DNA of 64,000 bases from Pedobacter panaciterrae (GTDB taxonomy: Bacteria > Bacteroidota > Bacteroidia > Sphingobacteriales > Sphingobacteriaceae): the NCBI RefSeq assembly GCF_001636695.1, contig NZ_LGEL01000023.1, positions 1 through 64,000 of the forward strand. Direction: 5' to 3'. Below, one piece after another: positions 26,767-35,194 of this stretch. Both the position numbers and the translations under genes were made by a program. Under the pieces are notes generated by a model that was given only the letters and a program-made list of their open reading frames with translations, had not been told where the DNA came from and ran no database searches. Numbering within the stretch: position 1 is the first letter of the stretch; each line of letters starts with the position of its first letter.

Positions 26767-27159
26767 ATTTTTATAGATTTTAAAATTTTAACAGCCAAGC
26801 ATTTTATAACCATTTTATCCAAACGTGTCCTTCGAATAGACATTAACCTCTGGCGTAAAGAAATGTTTCCGCGGATTGATAAAAACCGGCACACAAGCGC
26901 CAATCGCAAAAACGGAATGAACACAGGATCGTTATTTGCCGCCGGTTCCTGGATTCCGGGGAATTCAGGCTGTATAAATGTCAAATTTATGATCTGCTTT
27001 AACTTCTGCCTGGAGGGCTGGCTTTTGAGGTGAAAGCCATAAAATATCTGAATACAAATATCTTTAGCACTGCAGAATCATACAGGTACTGGCAATCCGG
27101 AAAAATCTAAACCTTTTTTTTTCCTGGGTGTTAACTACTCACATTTAAACTTATTAATT
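26767..27159. other. Divergent intergenic region, 393 bases
   Basis: It separates the minus-strand gene at 26113 from the plus-strand gene at 27160 and so must hold two promoters. I see no supported gene, hairpin or repeat. Short open frames on both strands have no coding character. Confidence 0.4.
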
Positions 27160-27618
27160 ATGGAAAACAGCACAATAAACACCGAGATTCTGAATGATCT
27201 GATAGAGATCAACAACGACAGAGTAACAGGCTATGAAAAAGCCATCACGGAATTATCCCAGCAGGATAGTGATCTTAGGTCCTTGTTCTCAGAAATGATT
27301 ATGCAAAGTAACCGCAACAGATCAGCATTGACCCAGGAGATACAGGTATTGGGCGCAAGTGCAGATACGGGCACGACTACTTCCGGAAAAATATACCGCG
27401 CATGGATGGACATAAAAGCGATCTTTACCGGACATGACCGTGAGACAGTTTTAAACAATTGTGAATATGGCGAGGATGCCGCTCAAAAAGCGTATAAAAT
27501 GGCTTTGGAAACGGAAGGACTTTCTGCAAATCTGCGCGGCATTATCTCAGAACAACAAGAAGACCTAAAGGCATCCCATGATAAGATTAAAGCATTGCGC
27601 GATCGTGTGTCTTCTTAG
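27160..27618 (+). CDS. DUF2383 (PA2169-type) protein, second copy
   Basis: The 152-residue protein has LNDLIEINNDRVTGYEKAI, a middle helix with R.R.ALT.EI, then YRAWMDIKAIFTGHDRETVL and C-terminal helices. It is the same layout as the protein at 15500, at low identity. Terminator at 27680. Confidence 0.82.
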   Translation: MENSTINTEILNDLIEINNDRVTGYEKAITELSQQDSDLRSLFSEMIMQSNRNRSALTQEIQVLGASADTGTTTSGKIYRAWMDIKAIFTGHDRETVLNNCEYGEDAAQKAYKMALETEGLSANLRGIISEQQEDLKASHDKIKALRDRVSS

Positions 27619-27679
27619 TGCAGCCCATATGCAGGTGAATTGAAAATAGACCTGATCACTTTAGCTCACAAACAAATTT

Positions 27680-27711
27680 ATGGCGCATTGTAAACTGTTG
27701 CAATGCGCCAT
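27680..27711 (+). terminator. Hairpin terminator after the second DUF2383 gene
   Basis: Perfect arms ATGGCGCATTG and CAATGCGCCAT with a 10-base loop. Only a loose T-tract follows (AACCATTTTATTTT). Confidence 0.7.
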
Positions 27712-28002
27712 AACCATTTTATTTTCAATTGTTTTTTTACCTAAGACTCTCCCTCAGTTGCAAGGATCGGAGTATATTAATCTATTGCTGACCCTGCTCT
27801 TAACAACGGAGATATCCGGTTGTTTTAGGCCTTACCTGCATCACTCCATTTTGAGGCATCTTTAAACAAATTAACGGTCTGGGAATATCATCGCTTGATC
27901 GATTGCGGCTAAATAAAAACATTAAATTTTAAAACAAATAACATCGGGAATTTCCAGAGGTAACTGCAAATCTTGGTAGACTTCTAAAATTAGAAATCAT
28001 TT
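27712..28002. other. Spacer without recognised features
   Basis: Together with the terminator this makes 384 bases between converging genes. I see nothing else supported here. Confidence 0.4.
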
Positions 28003-28287
28003 TCAGACCTCATCACAATACAATTCGCTGGTTTGAATATCTCCATCGGCATCCATCCAGATGTCAAAGAAAGTATCCCTGTCGACATATACATTCAACG
28101 GCTGAAGGTAAGTATACTGTCCGGCCTTCAAAATAATTTTTAACTTCAGCCCGCTTTCGATGAGCTCATCGGAGATTTCGCTGGCACATCTTCTGCCCGG
28201 GTAAATCAGATGCAGGTTTAAAAAATACCAGTCAGCAGCAAGGTCGTTGATAAAATCGTCACTTAGTATTCGCCGGTCAGTTTTCAT
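28003..28287 (-). CDS. Small hypothetical protein, 94 residues
   Basis: Helix-rich N-terminal half (FINDLAADWYFLNLHLIYPG) and strand-rich C-terminal half (VYVDRDTFFDIWMDADGDI). Cytosolic, acidic. No family recognised. It follows the YdaT-like gene by 31 bases in the same direction. Confidence 0.55.
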   Translation of the reverse strand: MKTDRRILSDDFINDLAADWYFLNLHLIYPGRRCASEISDELIESGLKLKIILKAGQYTYLQPLNVYVDRDTFFDIWMDADGDIQTSELYCDEV

Positions 28288-28318
28288 AGGTTTTATATTT
28301 TTTGAACAATAGAAAAGA

Positions 28319-28528
28319 TTATTTCTTATCCGATTTATCCTGGCTTTGATTACTGGCGACCCCCTCTTTCTTCGCCCAGACCTTTGCCTGTTTCACGCCC
28401 GTAGCAATGGCCAGAACTTCATCCCCACTTTCCTCCAATATAGCATTAGCAATCTCCACAGCTTTATCCCTGATCTTGACAGGCAGGTTCTTATAAGATG
28501 GTGGGTAGTCTCCATTATACCAGGGCAT
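28319..28528 (-). CDS. YdaT-like small protein
   Basis: The 69-residue protein opens MPWYNGDYPPSYKNLPVKIR and continues KAVEIANAILEE...AIATG..QAKVW, a pattern shared with YdaT and ChaB-related small proteins, which are widespread in stress contexts. The last 15 residues are polar. Function unknown. Confidence 0.7.
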   Translation of the reverse strand: MPWYNGDYPPSYKNLPVKIRDKAVEIANAILEESGDEVLAIATGVKQAKVWAKKEGVASNQSQDKSDKK

Positions 28529-28650
28529 AGCATTACATTTAAGTCCAAAAGCAAAACAACTCGCACAGCAAAGTGTTTTAAGCTAAAATCATGCACGCCA
28601 GGGCATTGAGTATGTCGATGAATTCATCAAATTTTATGTATTGATTTTCT

Positions 28651-29127
28651 ATGTCAAATCTGCTTTATACGCAATACGCACTGGTCAGGGAAACCAGGAT
28701 GGTTGTTTTTCAGTTTTTGGAAATGCAAGTCACTACCGATATCTCTATACCAGTTCCTTCCTTCGCCGGCAAAACCATTTCCTATATGCTTGTCCATATC
28801 GCCAACACTTATATCGCCTGGACAGCAAATTTTGCCATGAAAGGTTCCCATTCCTATTGCGACCAGGATGAGGCACTAAGTCTGGCTCAACTTAAAAATC
28901 TATTTATACAGGTTGATGAACTCATGAGTGGTTTTATAGCTCATTTTTCAGTGCATCCAACCCAAGCTGTCAAAGGTTTTAAATGGCCGGGAAAATATAT
29001 TGAAACTGATGCTTACAGCATTTTCACGCATGTCATTACCCACGAATTCCATCACAAAGGCCAGGTAATGACCATGGCCAGATTGCTTGGCCATACCCCT
29101 GTAGACACCGATGTCATGCGTTTCTAG
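28651..29127 (+). CDS. DinB/YfiT-like metal-dependent protein
   Basis: The 158-residue four-helix protein has the family metal triad: a His in MLVHIANTYIAW and the pair in HEFHHKGQVMTM near the C-terminus. Members of the DinB-like superfamily use Ni or Zn in thiol-transfer or hydrolase reactions; the substrate here is unknown. ATG at 28651 gives a start at helix one. Confidence 0.85.
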   Translation: MSNLLYTQYALVRETRMVVFQFLEMQVTTDISIPVPSFAGKTISYMLVHIANTYIAWTANFAMKGSHSYCDQDEALSLAQLKNLFIQVDELMSGFIAHFSVHPTQAVKGFKWPGKYIETDAYSIFTHVITHEFHHKGQVMTMARLLGHTPVDTDVMRF

Positions 29128-29247
29128 CGAGATCGATACTTTAACGGAATATGATCAGCCAGATGTAGTTTAATTTTTGATTTAAAACATAAGTCTTTCC
29201 AGTTTGTTTTTTAAACAGAAAACAGGTTTTTACTAAAACTTATCATT

Positions 29248-29466
29248 ATGGAAAGCAGACAAGACAACCAGAAAAAAGAGCAGGCGCCAAAAAAAACTGT
29301 TTATAAAGAAACACCTGAGCGCATTAACGAAAAGAAACCAGATAGCGGAGAAACTTCTTCTGTCGCTGATCTGGGAAGAACGGACTTAATTTCAAAACCG
29401 GAAAGAAAAAATAAACCATTGGGATCAAGTCATGAGCCAGGAACTACCCCTGGCGGCGATATATAA
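29248..29466 (+). CDS. Small hydrophilic disordered protein
   Basis: The 72-residue protein is Lys/Glu/Gln-rich and ends SSHEPGTTPGGDI, near the DGTNPG-type ends at 10630 and 17675. No hydrophobic segment. A hairpin (CGCTGAT/ATCAGCG, about 29476-29494) lies just after its stop. Confidence 0.55.
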   Translation: MESRQDNQKKEQAPKKTVYKETPERINEKKPDSGETSSVADLGRTDLISKPERKNKPLGSSHEPGTTPGGDI

Positions 29467-29556
29467 GGCAACAGGCGCTGATGTTAATCAGCGTTAAAAA
29501 AGCGTTAATGAGCATCAGCGTCTGACGTCTTAAAATTTTAATCTAAAACTGATATC

Positions 29557-29811
29557 ATGAAAAATCAAAAAACACCAAAGCCAGGTTCCAGACAATATGA
29601 TCCCAGAAAGACAGAAGCGCTAAATACACCTAAATACCATAGCAGTTCCGATCGCAGAAATAGCGATGAACTGCCAGCAGCTGAGAACCTCAATGATCAA
29701 CTCCAGGGTACAGCCGATGAAAAAATAAAAGAACAGGATATTCCAAAAACCGATTTGGGGAATAAACGTAATGGCAATGAAAAACAACGGGAAAAGATCA
29801 TTACACCCTGA
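29557..29811 (+). CDS. Small hydrophilic disordered protein
   Basis: The 84-residue protein is rich in N, K, D, E and R (RNSDELPAAENLNDQLQG). It resembles the protein at 29248 in make-up but not in sequence order. Unknown function. Confidence 0.5.
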   Translation: MKNQKTPKPGSRQYDPRKTEALNTPKYHSSSDRRNSDELPAAENLNDQLQGTADEKIKEQDIPKTDLGNKRNGNEKQREKIITP

Positions 29812-29890
29812 TATCATATCAAAGCCTAAATAATCAACATAACATCATTTATCATCACCATTTTGAATATGAATTTTAAACCTAATCAAG

Positions 29891-30217
29891 ATGAAAACAT
29901 TAATCAAAACCCTGTTGGTTGCCCTTGGCACCAGCATCTCGGTGGGCAGTTTCGCCCAGGACAAAAAGAAAGACACCATAAAGATCAACCCGGATCCTGA
30001 AATCAAAAAAGCAGCGAAAAAGGTAGGCAACAAAACAGCAGAAATTGCAGTCAAAGGTGCTTCAAAAATCATTGACAAAACCTATAAAGGCAAAATGGGA
30101 CCCAGTGGGGAAACCATTTACATTGATAACAAGTCCAGATACTATTATGTAAATGCAAAAGGCGCAAAAGTCCATCTCCCTAAATCCAAACTGAAAAACA
30201 AACCGGAGAATCCATAG
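29891..30217 (+). CDS. Small exported basic protein
   Basis: The 108-residue protein has a signal peptide (about 22 residues, VGSFAQ cleavage), a Lys-rich helical segment with KKAAKKVGNKTAEIAVKGAS, and a final small beta part (GETIYIDNKSRYYYVNAKG). Expected in the periplasm. No family recognised with certainty. Confidence 0.65.
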   Translation: MKTLIKTLLVALGTSISVGSFAQDKKKDTIKINPDPEIKKAAKKVGNKTAEIAVKGASKIIDKTYKGKMGPSGETIYIDNKSRYYYVNAKGAKVHLPKSKLKNKPENP

Positions 30218-30310
30218 GTTGCTGTTGCTTTAATAACCTGCAGTTTGTTGGATATGGTTTTCTAATCAACGCGTTCTTACAGCCAAAAAGCACAAGGTAA
30301 GTCTGATCCA

Positions 30311-30469
30311 TTAAACATGTTCACCATCATGTTTTTCTGGATCAATTTCTGACTGGGTGATTTCCTGTTCTATTTTTTTCTGGTCTTTTCTGTTTTTGCT
30401 AATCAAAAAAACGACCAGCAAAATTACCAACACGATAACCAGCCCCTCCACTATACTGTTTCTTTCCAT
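30311..30469 (-). CDS. Small single-helix membrane protein
   Basis: The 52-residue protein from the Met at 30469 has one membrane helix (EGLVIVLVILLVVFLIS), then basic and acidic residues (KNRKDQKKIEQ). The in-frame extension to 30529 adds an unrelated leader. Function unknown. Confidence 0.55.
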   Translation of the reverse strand: MERNSIVEGLVIVLVILLVVFLISKNRKDQKKIEQEITQSEIDPEKHDGEHV

Positions 30470-30608
30470 GACAACTTTATTTAGTGAACCATCAATGCAA
30501 GCGTTAAGTAAGAAGTTTAGCCTTAACAAACCTAAGTTATAAACAAAGTTGTCTGTGGATTGTTTCTCTGTATCTAAGGCATTCTATTTTAACTTAATCA
30601 TTCATCGC

Positions 30609-30761
30609 ATGGAAAAGAACAAAAAGATCCAACACATTGATACGAAAAAAGCAGCCAGGATTTCAAAATCAGGAGATCAACCTGCTCAAAAAACACTCGA
30701 AGTACAGGAAAAGCCAAAACACCAAAACGCGCTCAGCAGACCGCACATGCTTTTTAAGTAG
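30609..30761 (+). CDS. Small basic hypothetical protein
   Basis: The 50-residue protein from the ATG at 30609 is Lys/Gln-rich (MEKNKKIQHIDTKKAARI). It is very short and of no known family. It converges on the receiver gene at 30793. Confidence 0.4.
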   Translation: MEKNKKIQHIDTKKAARISKSGDQPAQKTLEVQEKPKHQNALSRPHMLFK

Positions 30762-30792
30762 GCATTGATTTCAAAGCAAATCCGTTTACCGG

Positions 30793-31167
30793 TTAATTCC
30801 CGGGCTTTTGCTGCTCGGGAATATGTCTTCGGAGTATAGCATACAGCATATCCAGGTCAAAAGGCTTACGGATATAGCCGTCAAAGCCATTAGCCCCATA
30901 TAAACGGTCTATATTGTAATTACAGCTCATGGCGATTATTGGAAGATGCGGAAAACGCTGCTTGATCTGAAAACAGGTTTGCTTGCAAGCCTCACCATCC
31001 AACCTGTAATCTAGCATGACCACATGAGGCCTATGCTGATCTACCAAAGACAGAAAATCCTCTCGGATATCTGCAACCGGCAAAACCTCAAAACCTTCTA
31101 TAGTCAAAGCCTCTGTGAGCACATCCAAAATGGCGGCATCGGTCTCCTGTACAATAATAGTCTCCAT
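30793..31167 (-). CDS. Single-domain response regulator
   Basis: The 124-residue CheY-like receiver has the phosphoacceptor D53 in VVMLDYRL, E8/D10 in the acidic pocket, a Ser in IIAMSCNYN and K in YIRKPFD. The start at 31167 (METIIVQ) is the family-like one. There is no output domain and no histidine kinase nearby, so its partner is outside the window. Confidence 0.88.
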   Translation of the reverse strand: METIIVQETDAAILDVLTEALTIEGFEVLPVADIREDFLSLVDQHRPHVVMLDYRLDGEACKQTCFQIKQRFPHLPIIAMSCNYNIDRLYGANGFDGYIRKPFDLDMLYAILRRHIPEQQKPGN

Positions 31168-31358
31168 AAGCAGATTTTTTGACCTTTTCATTAAAGATAC
31201 AATGTTTTGCTGGTTTCATGCTTACAGGAACAACGCTTCCCACCTTTTAAATTCTTCTCCCACTACAAGTAAAGAAAAGAATCACAATAGCTAAAACATT
31301 CTGTATTGGTCATTGTATATTATATAAAGGACTAATGTTGAACATTCATACAGTAATT

Positions 31359-31922
31359 ATGGGACAATTAAGCAATCGAACCATTGCCGTTTTATCAGAA
31401 AGCGGTTTTGAAGAAACAGAATTGACCAGCCCGGTGCAAAGGTTAAAAGAGGAAGGTGCCACGGTTCATATCATTTCCGCTAAAGCAGGAAAGATACGGG
31501 CTATGAAAGGTGATCATCAGTGGACCATTGAAGTGGATGTGGATAAAACCATCAGTGAAGCCGATGCAAGGGATTATCAGGGATTGGTCATACCTGGAGG
31601 GGTATTGAACCCTGACGCACTGAGAAAGAATGATGACGCAATTGCTTTTGTGAAAGCGTTTTTTGATGCGGGAAAACCTGTAGCAGCGATCTGCCATGGG
31701 CCACAGGTGTTGATCACAGCTGAGGTCGTGGAAGGCAGGGAATTGACTTCAACAAAAACCATAAAAATTGACCTGCTTAATGCCGGCGCGCATTGGTATG
31801 ACCGGGAAGTTGTGGTTGACCAGGGGCTGGTTACCAGCCGTAGCCCGGATGATCTTCCCGCCTTCAATGATAAGATGGTCGAAGAATTCGCAGAGGGAGT
31901 ACATCAAGGGCAGCGCACCTAA
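31359..31922 (+). CDS. PfpI/DJ-1 family protease-like stress protein (YhbO type)
   Basis: The 187-residue protein has Glu in SGFEETEL, the VIPGG loop, and Cys-His in AAICHGPQVL, the PfpI nucleophile site; a DLL..G..W.D.EVVVDQGLVTSR segment follows. This group repairs or degrades glycated proteins. Start chosen at 31359 (MGQLSN), not the upstream 31335. Strong hairpin after the stop. Confidence 0.9.
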   Translation: MGQLSNRTIAVLSESGFEETELTSPVQRLKEEGATVHIISAKAGKIRAMKGDHQWTIEVDVDKTISEADARDYQGLVIPGGVLNPDALRKNDDAIAFVKAFFDAGKPVAAICHGPQVLITAEVVEGRELTSTKTIKIDLLNAGAHWYDREVVVDQGLVTSRSPDDLPAFNDKMVEEFAEGVHQGQRT

Positions 31923-31936
31923 AAAGCAAATCCAAA

Positions 31937-31963
31937 GCGGCTGCCTCCTATCGAGGCAGCCGC
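31937..31963 (+). terminator. Hairpin after the PfpI gene
   Basis: Perfect 10-bp GC-rich arms GCGGCTGCCT and AGGCAGCCGC with a 7-base loop. Followed by GAAATTT, a weak T-tract. Confidence 0.7.
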
Positions 31964-32175
31964 GAAATTTAACCCGAAACGCTCTACATCGGCGAGTTGA
32001 AATTACGGCGAGAAAAAAATGCTTTTTAATTGCGGGCTTTGCCTTAGGCCATTTGAAAGCGCAATATCAGTTTACCGTTCAAAACCCAAAATCTACCCGA
32101 TCAAATCACCGGTTTGCCGCGGGCCATTATATAGGCAGTCTGAAGATGAATAATTTAGCGTAAAACAACGGGTTT

Positions 32176-32619
32176 ATGAACCAAGAGCTAGAGACAGAAA
32201 AGATCATCAGGGCAACAACAGCCCTACATAAAGCATTCGAGAGACAGGAATTCAAGGCGGCGGCTGAATACCTTACACGCGAAGTCAGTTACATCACCTT
32301 TAATGGCATGTATCTCAAGGGCCGCGAAGCCTATATTAAAGTCCATGAAGAGTTTATGCTGAACAAACTATTCAGAGATGCTAAACTACATGGAAGCATT
32401 CATACGATATCTTTTTTAAATGAAAATACAGCAGTGGTGATTATGACTGGTGCAATCCAGTTCCGCTGGCAGAAAAAAATACCGGAAAGCCGCAGGTCAA
32501 TCAATACCAATGTCTGGGTACTGGAAGCAGACCGACAATGGCGCCTTGCGGCTTTTCAAAACAGCCGTATTAAAAAGACAGGAGGGTTTGCTAAACTTAT
32601 GCTGTCGCTTTTTAAATGA
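32176..32619 (+). CDS. SnoaL-like (DUF4440-type) nuclear transport factor 2 fold protein
   Basis: The 147-residue protein fits the NTF2-like pattern: an N-terminal helix pair (IIRATTALHKAFERQEFKA), strands with YITFNGMYLKGREA, a TAVVIMTGAI strand and WVLEAD..WRLAAFQNSR at the end. Probably a small-molecule-binding or non-catalytic cytosolic domain. The ligand is unknown. Confidence 0.75.
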   Translation: MNQELETEKIIRATTALHKAFERQEFKAAAEYLTREVSYITFNGMYLKGREAYIKVHEEFMLNKLFRDAKLHGSIHTISFLNENTAVVIMTGAIQFRWQKKIPESRRSINTNVWVLEADRQWRLAAFQNSRIKKTGGFAKLMLSLFK

Positions 32620-32643
32620 ATCAGATAACTGAATCGCTACCTG

Positions 32644-32820
32644 CTAAGATTTCTTTTTAGGAACTTTAGCACCGGCTTTTCTCGCTTCTGATAAACCGAT
32701 TGCAACGGCCTGTTTTTTGGAAGTCACCTTTTTGCCACTTCCGGACTTGAGTTTTCCTTCTTTCATTTCATGCATCGTTTTTTCTACCTTCTCGGATGCT
32801 TTTTCTGAATACTTTGCCAT
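32644..32820 (-). CDS. DUF6496-type small basic protein
   Basis: The open frame of 58 residues runs MAKYSEKASEKVEKTMHEMK, then a GKLKSGSGKKV turn and SKKQAVAIGLSEARKAGAKV with a Lys tail. This is the DUF6496 pattern (small DNA/RNA-like basic helix proteins of unknown role). It lies between 32619 and 32859, just upstream of its same-strand neighbour's end. Confidence 0.8.
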   Translation of the reverse strand: MAKYSEKASEKVEKTMHEMKEGKLKSGSGKKVTSKKQAVAIGLSEARKAGAKVPKKKS

Positions 32821-32858
32821 AATATTAAACTTAAGGTTATGGGTTATTTGATACCATT

Positions 32859-33035
32859 TTAAATTTCAAACTTGTTTGTGGATTTGGTAATGGATTTAGA
32901 GGCGATCCTTCTCTGCTTTCCCCAGTCCCAGTCTTCCCTAAAGTCTTCGTCAGCATGAAAATAGTAACCTGGACTCCCTTTTTCACCAGTCTTTTCCATT
33001 TTAATCCGTTTATTTATTTTGCCCGTAGTTTTCAT
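32859..33035 (-). CDS. Small basic hypothetical protein
   Basis: The 58-residue protein from the Met at 33035 is basic (MKTTGKINKRIKMEKTGEKG), with an aromatic acidic middle (YYFHADEDFREDWDWG). Its start is 1 base after the PRC-barrel stop, so it is coupled to that gene. Confidence 0.5.
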   Translation of the reverse strand: MKTTGKINKRIKMEKTGEKGSPGYYFHADEDFREDWDWGKQRRIASKSITKSTNKFEI

Positions 33036-33036
33036 C

Positions 33037-33810
33037 TTATATAAAATTTTGATGGTTTTTGATTGTTTTTCCATAATAATGATGAAGTTTTTCTTTATAG
33101 GTGTCCTGTAACGGAATTTCAGCATGATATTCAGGACTATGTTTTACCGCATCAATTGGGAGATCCACATAAACAGCTGTGTCTTCCCATTTCACCTGTT
33201 TGATCCATTCAGGTGAAAGAATCACTTTTTTTCCTGGAAACCAGTTACCGGTGTCCACAATAAGATAATCAATCGTCCAGGTTTCAGTGTCCAGGACAAA
33301 ATCATCAACTTCGCCTATTTTACCATCGCTGGCGTGAATGTGGTATCCCCGGATTTCATTGGTGCTGCGCAAATGCGGGTCGCCTCCTTCGGTTTCCATA
33401 GACTGCTCTGTGATGGCTTCTTCAAATGGGACTCTTGAATCTACCATCCCTGACATCCCGATCCCTCCATAGAACCCTGTCCCGGCTGTCCCGTAATAAG
33501 GCCAGGCATAGTGGCTGTATAACTCAATCTCATGCTGGCGGGAAACTGTTTTCTCGGTGTCAATATCAGGACTGTCCTGCACCTGCTGCTTACTCAGATT
33601 TACAGAAATCACTTGGTTTTCCCAATCCGGCTGCTGCAAAGCAAGCGGGGAAAGGAGTACTTTACGACCAGACAACCATCCACCGGTTTTCACCACTAAA
33701 TAACGAATGGTCCAGGTCTGATCATCAAAATAAAAGTCCTGTACCTTTCCGATTTCTCCATCAGTTGCACCAATTGTGAAGCCTGACAGACTTTTAACAT
33801 TGCGTTGCAT
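33037..33810 (-). CDS. PRC-barrel protein with two domains
   Basis: The 257-residue protein has two PRC barrels: residues about 5-75 (SGFTIGATDGEIGKVQDFYF, then DDQTWTIRYLVVKTGGWLSG) and about 160-225 (ETWTIDYLIVDTGNWFPGKK). A spacer with a G/Y-rich stretch (HYAWPYYGTAGTGFYGG) separates them. PRC barrels bind proteins or RNA; this double form is a stress-type cytosolic protein. First gene of the unit 32644-33810. Confidence 0.85.
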   Translation of the reverse strand: MQRNVKSLSGFTIGATDGEIGKVQDFYFDDQTWTIRYLVVKTGGWLSGRKVLLSPLALQQPDWENQVISVNLSKQQVQDSPDIDTEKTVSRQHEIELYSHYAWPYYGTAGTGFYGGIGMSGMVDSRVPFEEAITEQSMETEGGDPHLRSTNEIRGYHIHASDGKIGEVDDFVLDTETWTIDYLIVDTGNWFPGKKVILSPEWIKQVKWEDTAVYVDLPIDAVKHSPEYHAEIPLQDTYKEKLHHYYGKTIKNHQNFI

Positions 33811-34054
33811 AACTCATCGATTTTAATATGCAATTTTAAACAACTTAGATTTACGAATGTTTTCAAATTTTTCTCATTTACCTTTCAGTCGTTTATGCTA
33901 ACGTTCGTTCGCCTGTTTTACTTCATCTTTTTCAGCTAACGTTCATCGGTGTGAAGCTTTTTATCTTTAGGTAGGTTTACACGACCCGTTTTAGCTGTTT
34001 GAATACGAAGAAACACTAATATTGGTTATTTATTTGGAAAAACCACATGTTAAT

Positions 34055-34077
34055 GGTTCTTCCCCACTTTTGTTGGT
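34055..34077. repeat. Solo terminal inverted repeat of a mobile element
   Basis: The 23 bases starting GGTTCTTCCCCACTTTTG match the copy at 48327 with one mismatch. The orientation is outward to the left. No partner end is within 300 bases, so this is a scar or one end of a much larger unit. Confidence 0.65.
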
Positions 34078-34095
34078 ATTTCCAGGCTGAACCAC

Positions 34096-34126
34096 AAAAG
34101 AGCCGCAAATCGAGTACGGCTCTTTT
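34096..34126 (-). terminator. Terminator of the gap gene
   Basis: Perfect arms AAAAGAGCCG and CGGCTCTTTT; read on the minus strand it ends in a T run. It starts 18 bases after the gap stop. Confidence 0.85.
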
Positions 34127-34144
34127 CTTGTCTTTTAGACGGTA

Positions 34145-35122
34145 TTATATTACGCAGATCAGTTCCGAAATCCGGTTAGATATGCCTACTTCGTTATCAT
34201 ACCAGGCCACTACTTTAACCAATTTTCCGATAGCTTTGGTCATTGATCCATCTACAATAGAAGAATGTGTGTTGCCCAAAATATCTGAGGATACAAAAGC
34301 CTCTTCAGTATATTGCATAATTCCTTTTAATGTGGTTTCTGCATAACGTTTTAATACCTCATTGAGTTCAGCAACTGAAACTTCTTTGTTTAGGTTGATA
34401 GACAGATCGGCAATTGAACCGTCAATCACCGGAACGCGGTATGAGTATCCGTCCAGCTTACCTTTAAGGCTCGGTAAAACATCACCAATAGCTTTTGCCG
34501 CGCCAGTAGTTGTTGGGATAATATTATAAGCTGCCGCACGAGCCCGGCGAAGATCTTTGTGCGGCGCATCCTGTAAGTTTTGATCAGCAGTAAAAGCGTG
34601 AACGGTAACCATATAGCCGGATTCAATTCCGTATTCTTTTTCCAATACGTGTAGAACCGGCGCAATGCTCCCTGTGGTACATGAGGCGGTAGAGTAAATC
34701 TCATCGTCGCTTAATAATTCATTATTAACACCATGGACAACGGTTTTGATGCCGCCTGTCGCAGGTGCCGTGATCAATACTTTTTTGGCTCCCGAACGAA
34801 TGTGTGCTTCGGCAGCTTTTTTATCGGTGAACCTTCCTGTCGACTCAATCACCCTATCAATTCCTAACTCACCCCAAGGCAGTTTTTCAGGATCTCTTTC
34901 GCTCAATAGTTTTATTCGTTTTCCGTTGACAACCAGGTTGTCGCCATCAGCGCTAACCTCTCCGGGAAAGCGGCTTTGGGCGGTATCATATTTAAGCAAA
35001 TGCACCAGTGTATCTATATCAGTCAAATCGTTTATTGCGACAACTTCTATGTCCGATTTATCCTGTAACGCACGCAAGGTCATTCTGCCAATGCGTCCAA
35101 ATCCATTAATTGCAATTTTCAT
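34145..35122 (-). CDS. gap: Glyceraldehyde-3-phosphate dehydrogenase, type I
   Basis: The 325-residue cytosolic glycolytic enzyme has the NAD loop GFGRIGRM, an acidic IND after the second strand, the active site ASCTTGS with catalytic Cys, HAFTADQ with the His, and DLRRARAAAYNIIPTTTGAA. The site reads CTTGS, not the common CTTNC, which is unusual. No other glycolytic gene is nearby. Preceded on the minus strand by a broken SDR gene. Confidence 0.93.
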   Translation of the reverse strand: MKIAINGFGRIGRMTLRALQDKSDIEVVAINDLTDIDTLVHLLKYDTAQSRFPGEVSADGDNLVVNGKRIKLLSERDPEKLPWGELGIDRVIESTGRFTDKKAAEAHIRSGAKKVLITAPATGGIKTVVHGVNNELLSDDEIYSTASCTTGSIAPVLHVLEKEYGIESGYMVTVHAFTADQNLQDAPHKDLRRARAAAYNIIPTTTGAAKAIGDVLPSLKGKLDGYSYRVPVIDGSIADLSINLNKEVSVAELNEVLKRYAETTLKGIMQYTEEAFVSSDILGNTHSSIVDGSMTKAIGKLVKVVAWYDNEVGISNRISELICVI

Positions 35123-35194
35123 ATTGTTTATGTTTTATGTATACTTAAAAAGTAAAGGCATGGTTTATAAATACACTTTGTTTAAGTCAAAGCA

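Larger units (their letters stand above)
33811..34144. other. Intergenic region with a solo inverted-repeat end
   Basis: The 334 bases hold the promoter side of the PRC gene, the repeat at 34055-34077 and the terminator of gap. A duplicated CTAACGTTC (33899, 33938) is the only other pattern. No gene is supported. Confidence 0.5.

Noticed and set aside
29476-29530. Tandem inverted motifs around CGCTGAT after the gene at 29248
   Set aside because: Best explained as a terminator-like hairpin with an imperfect second arm; no sign of an ncRNA promoter.
31923-32175. Open frame continuing after the PfpI gene
   Set aside because: It passes through a strong hairpin and shows no coding character.
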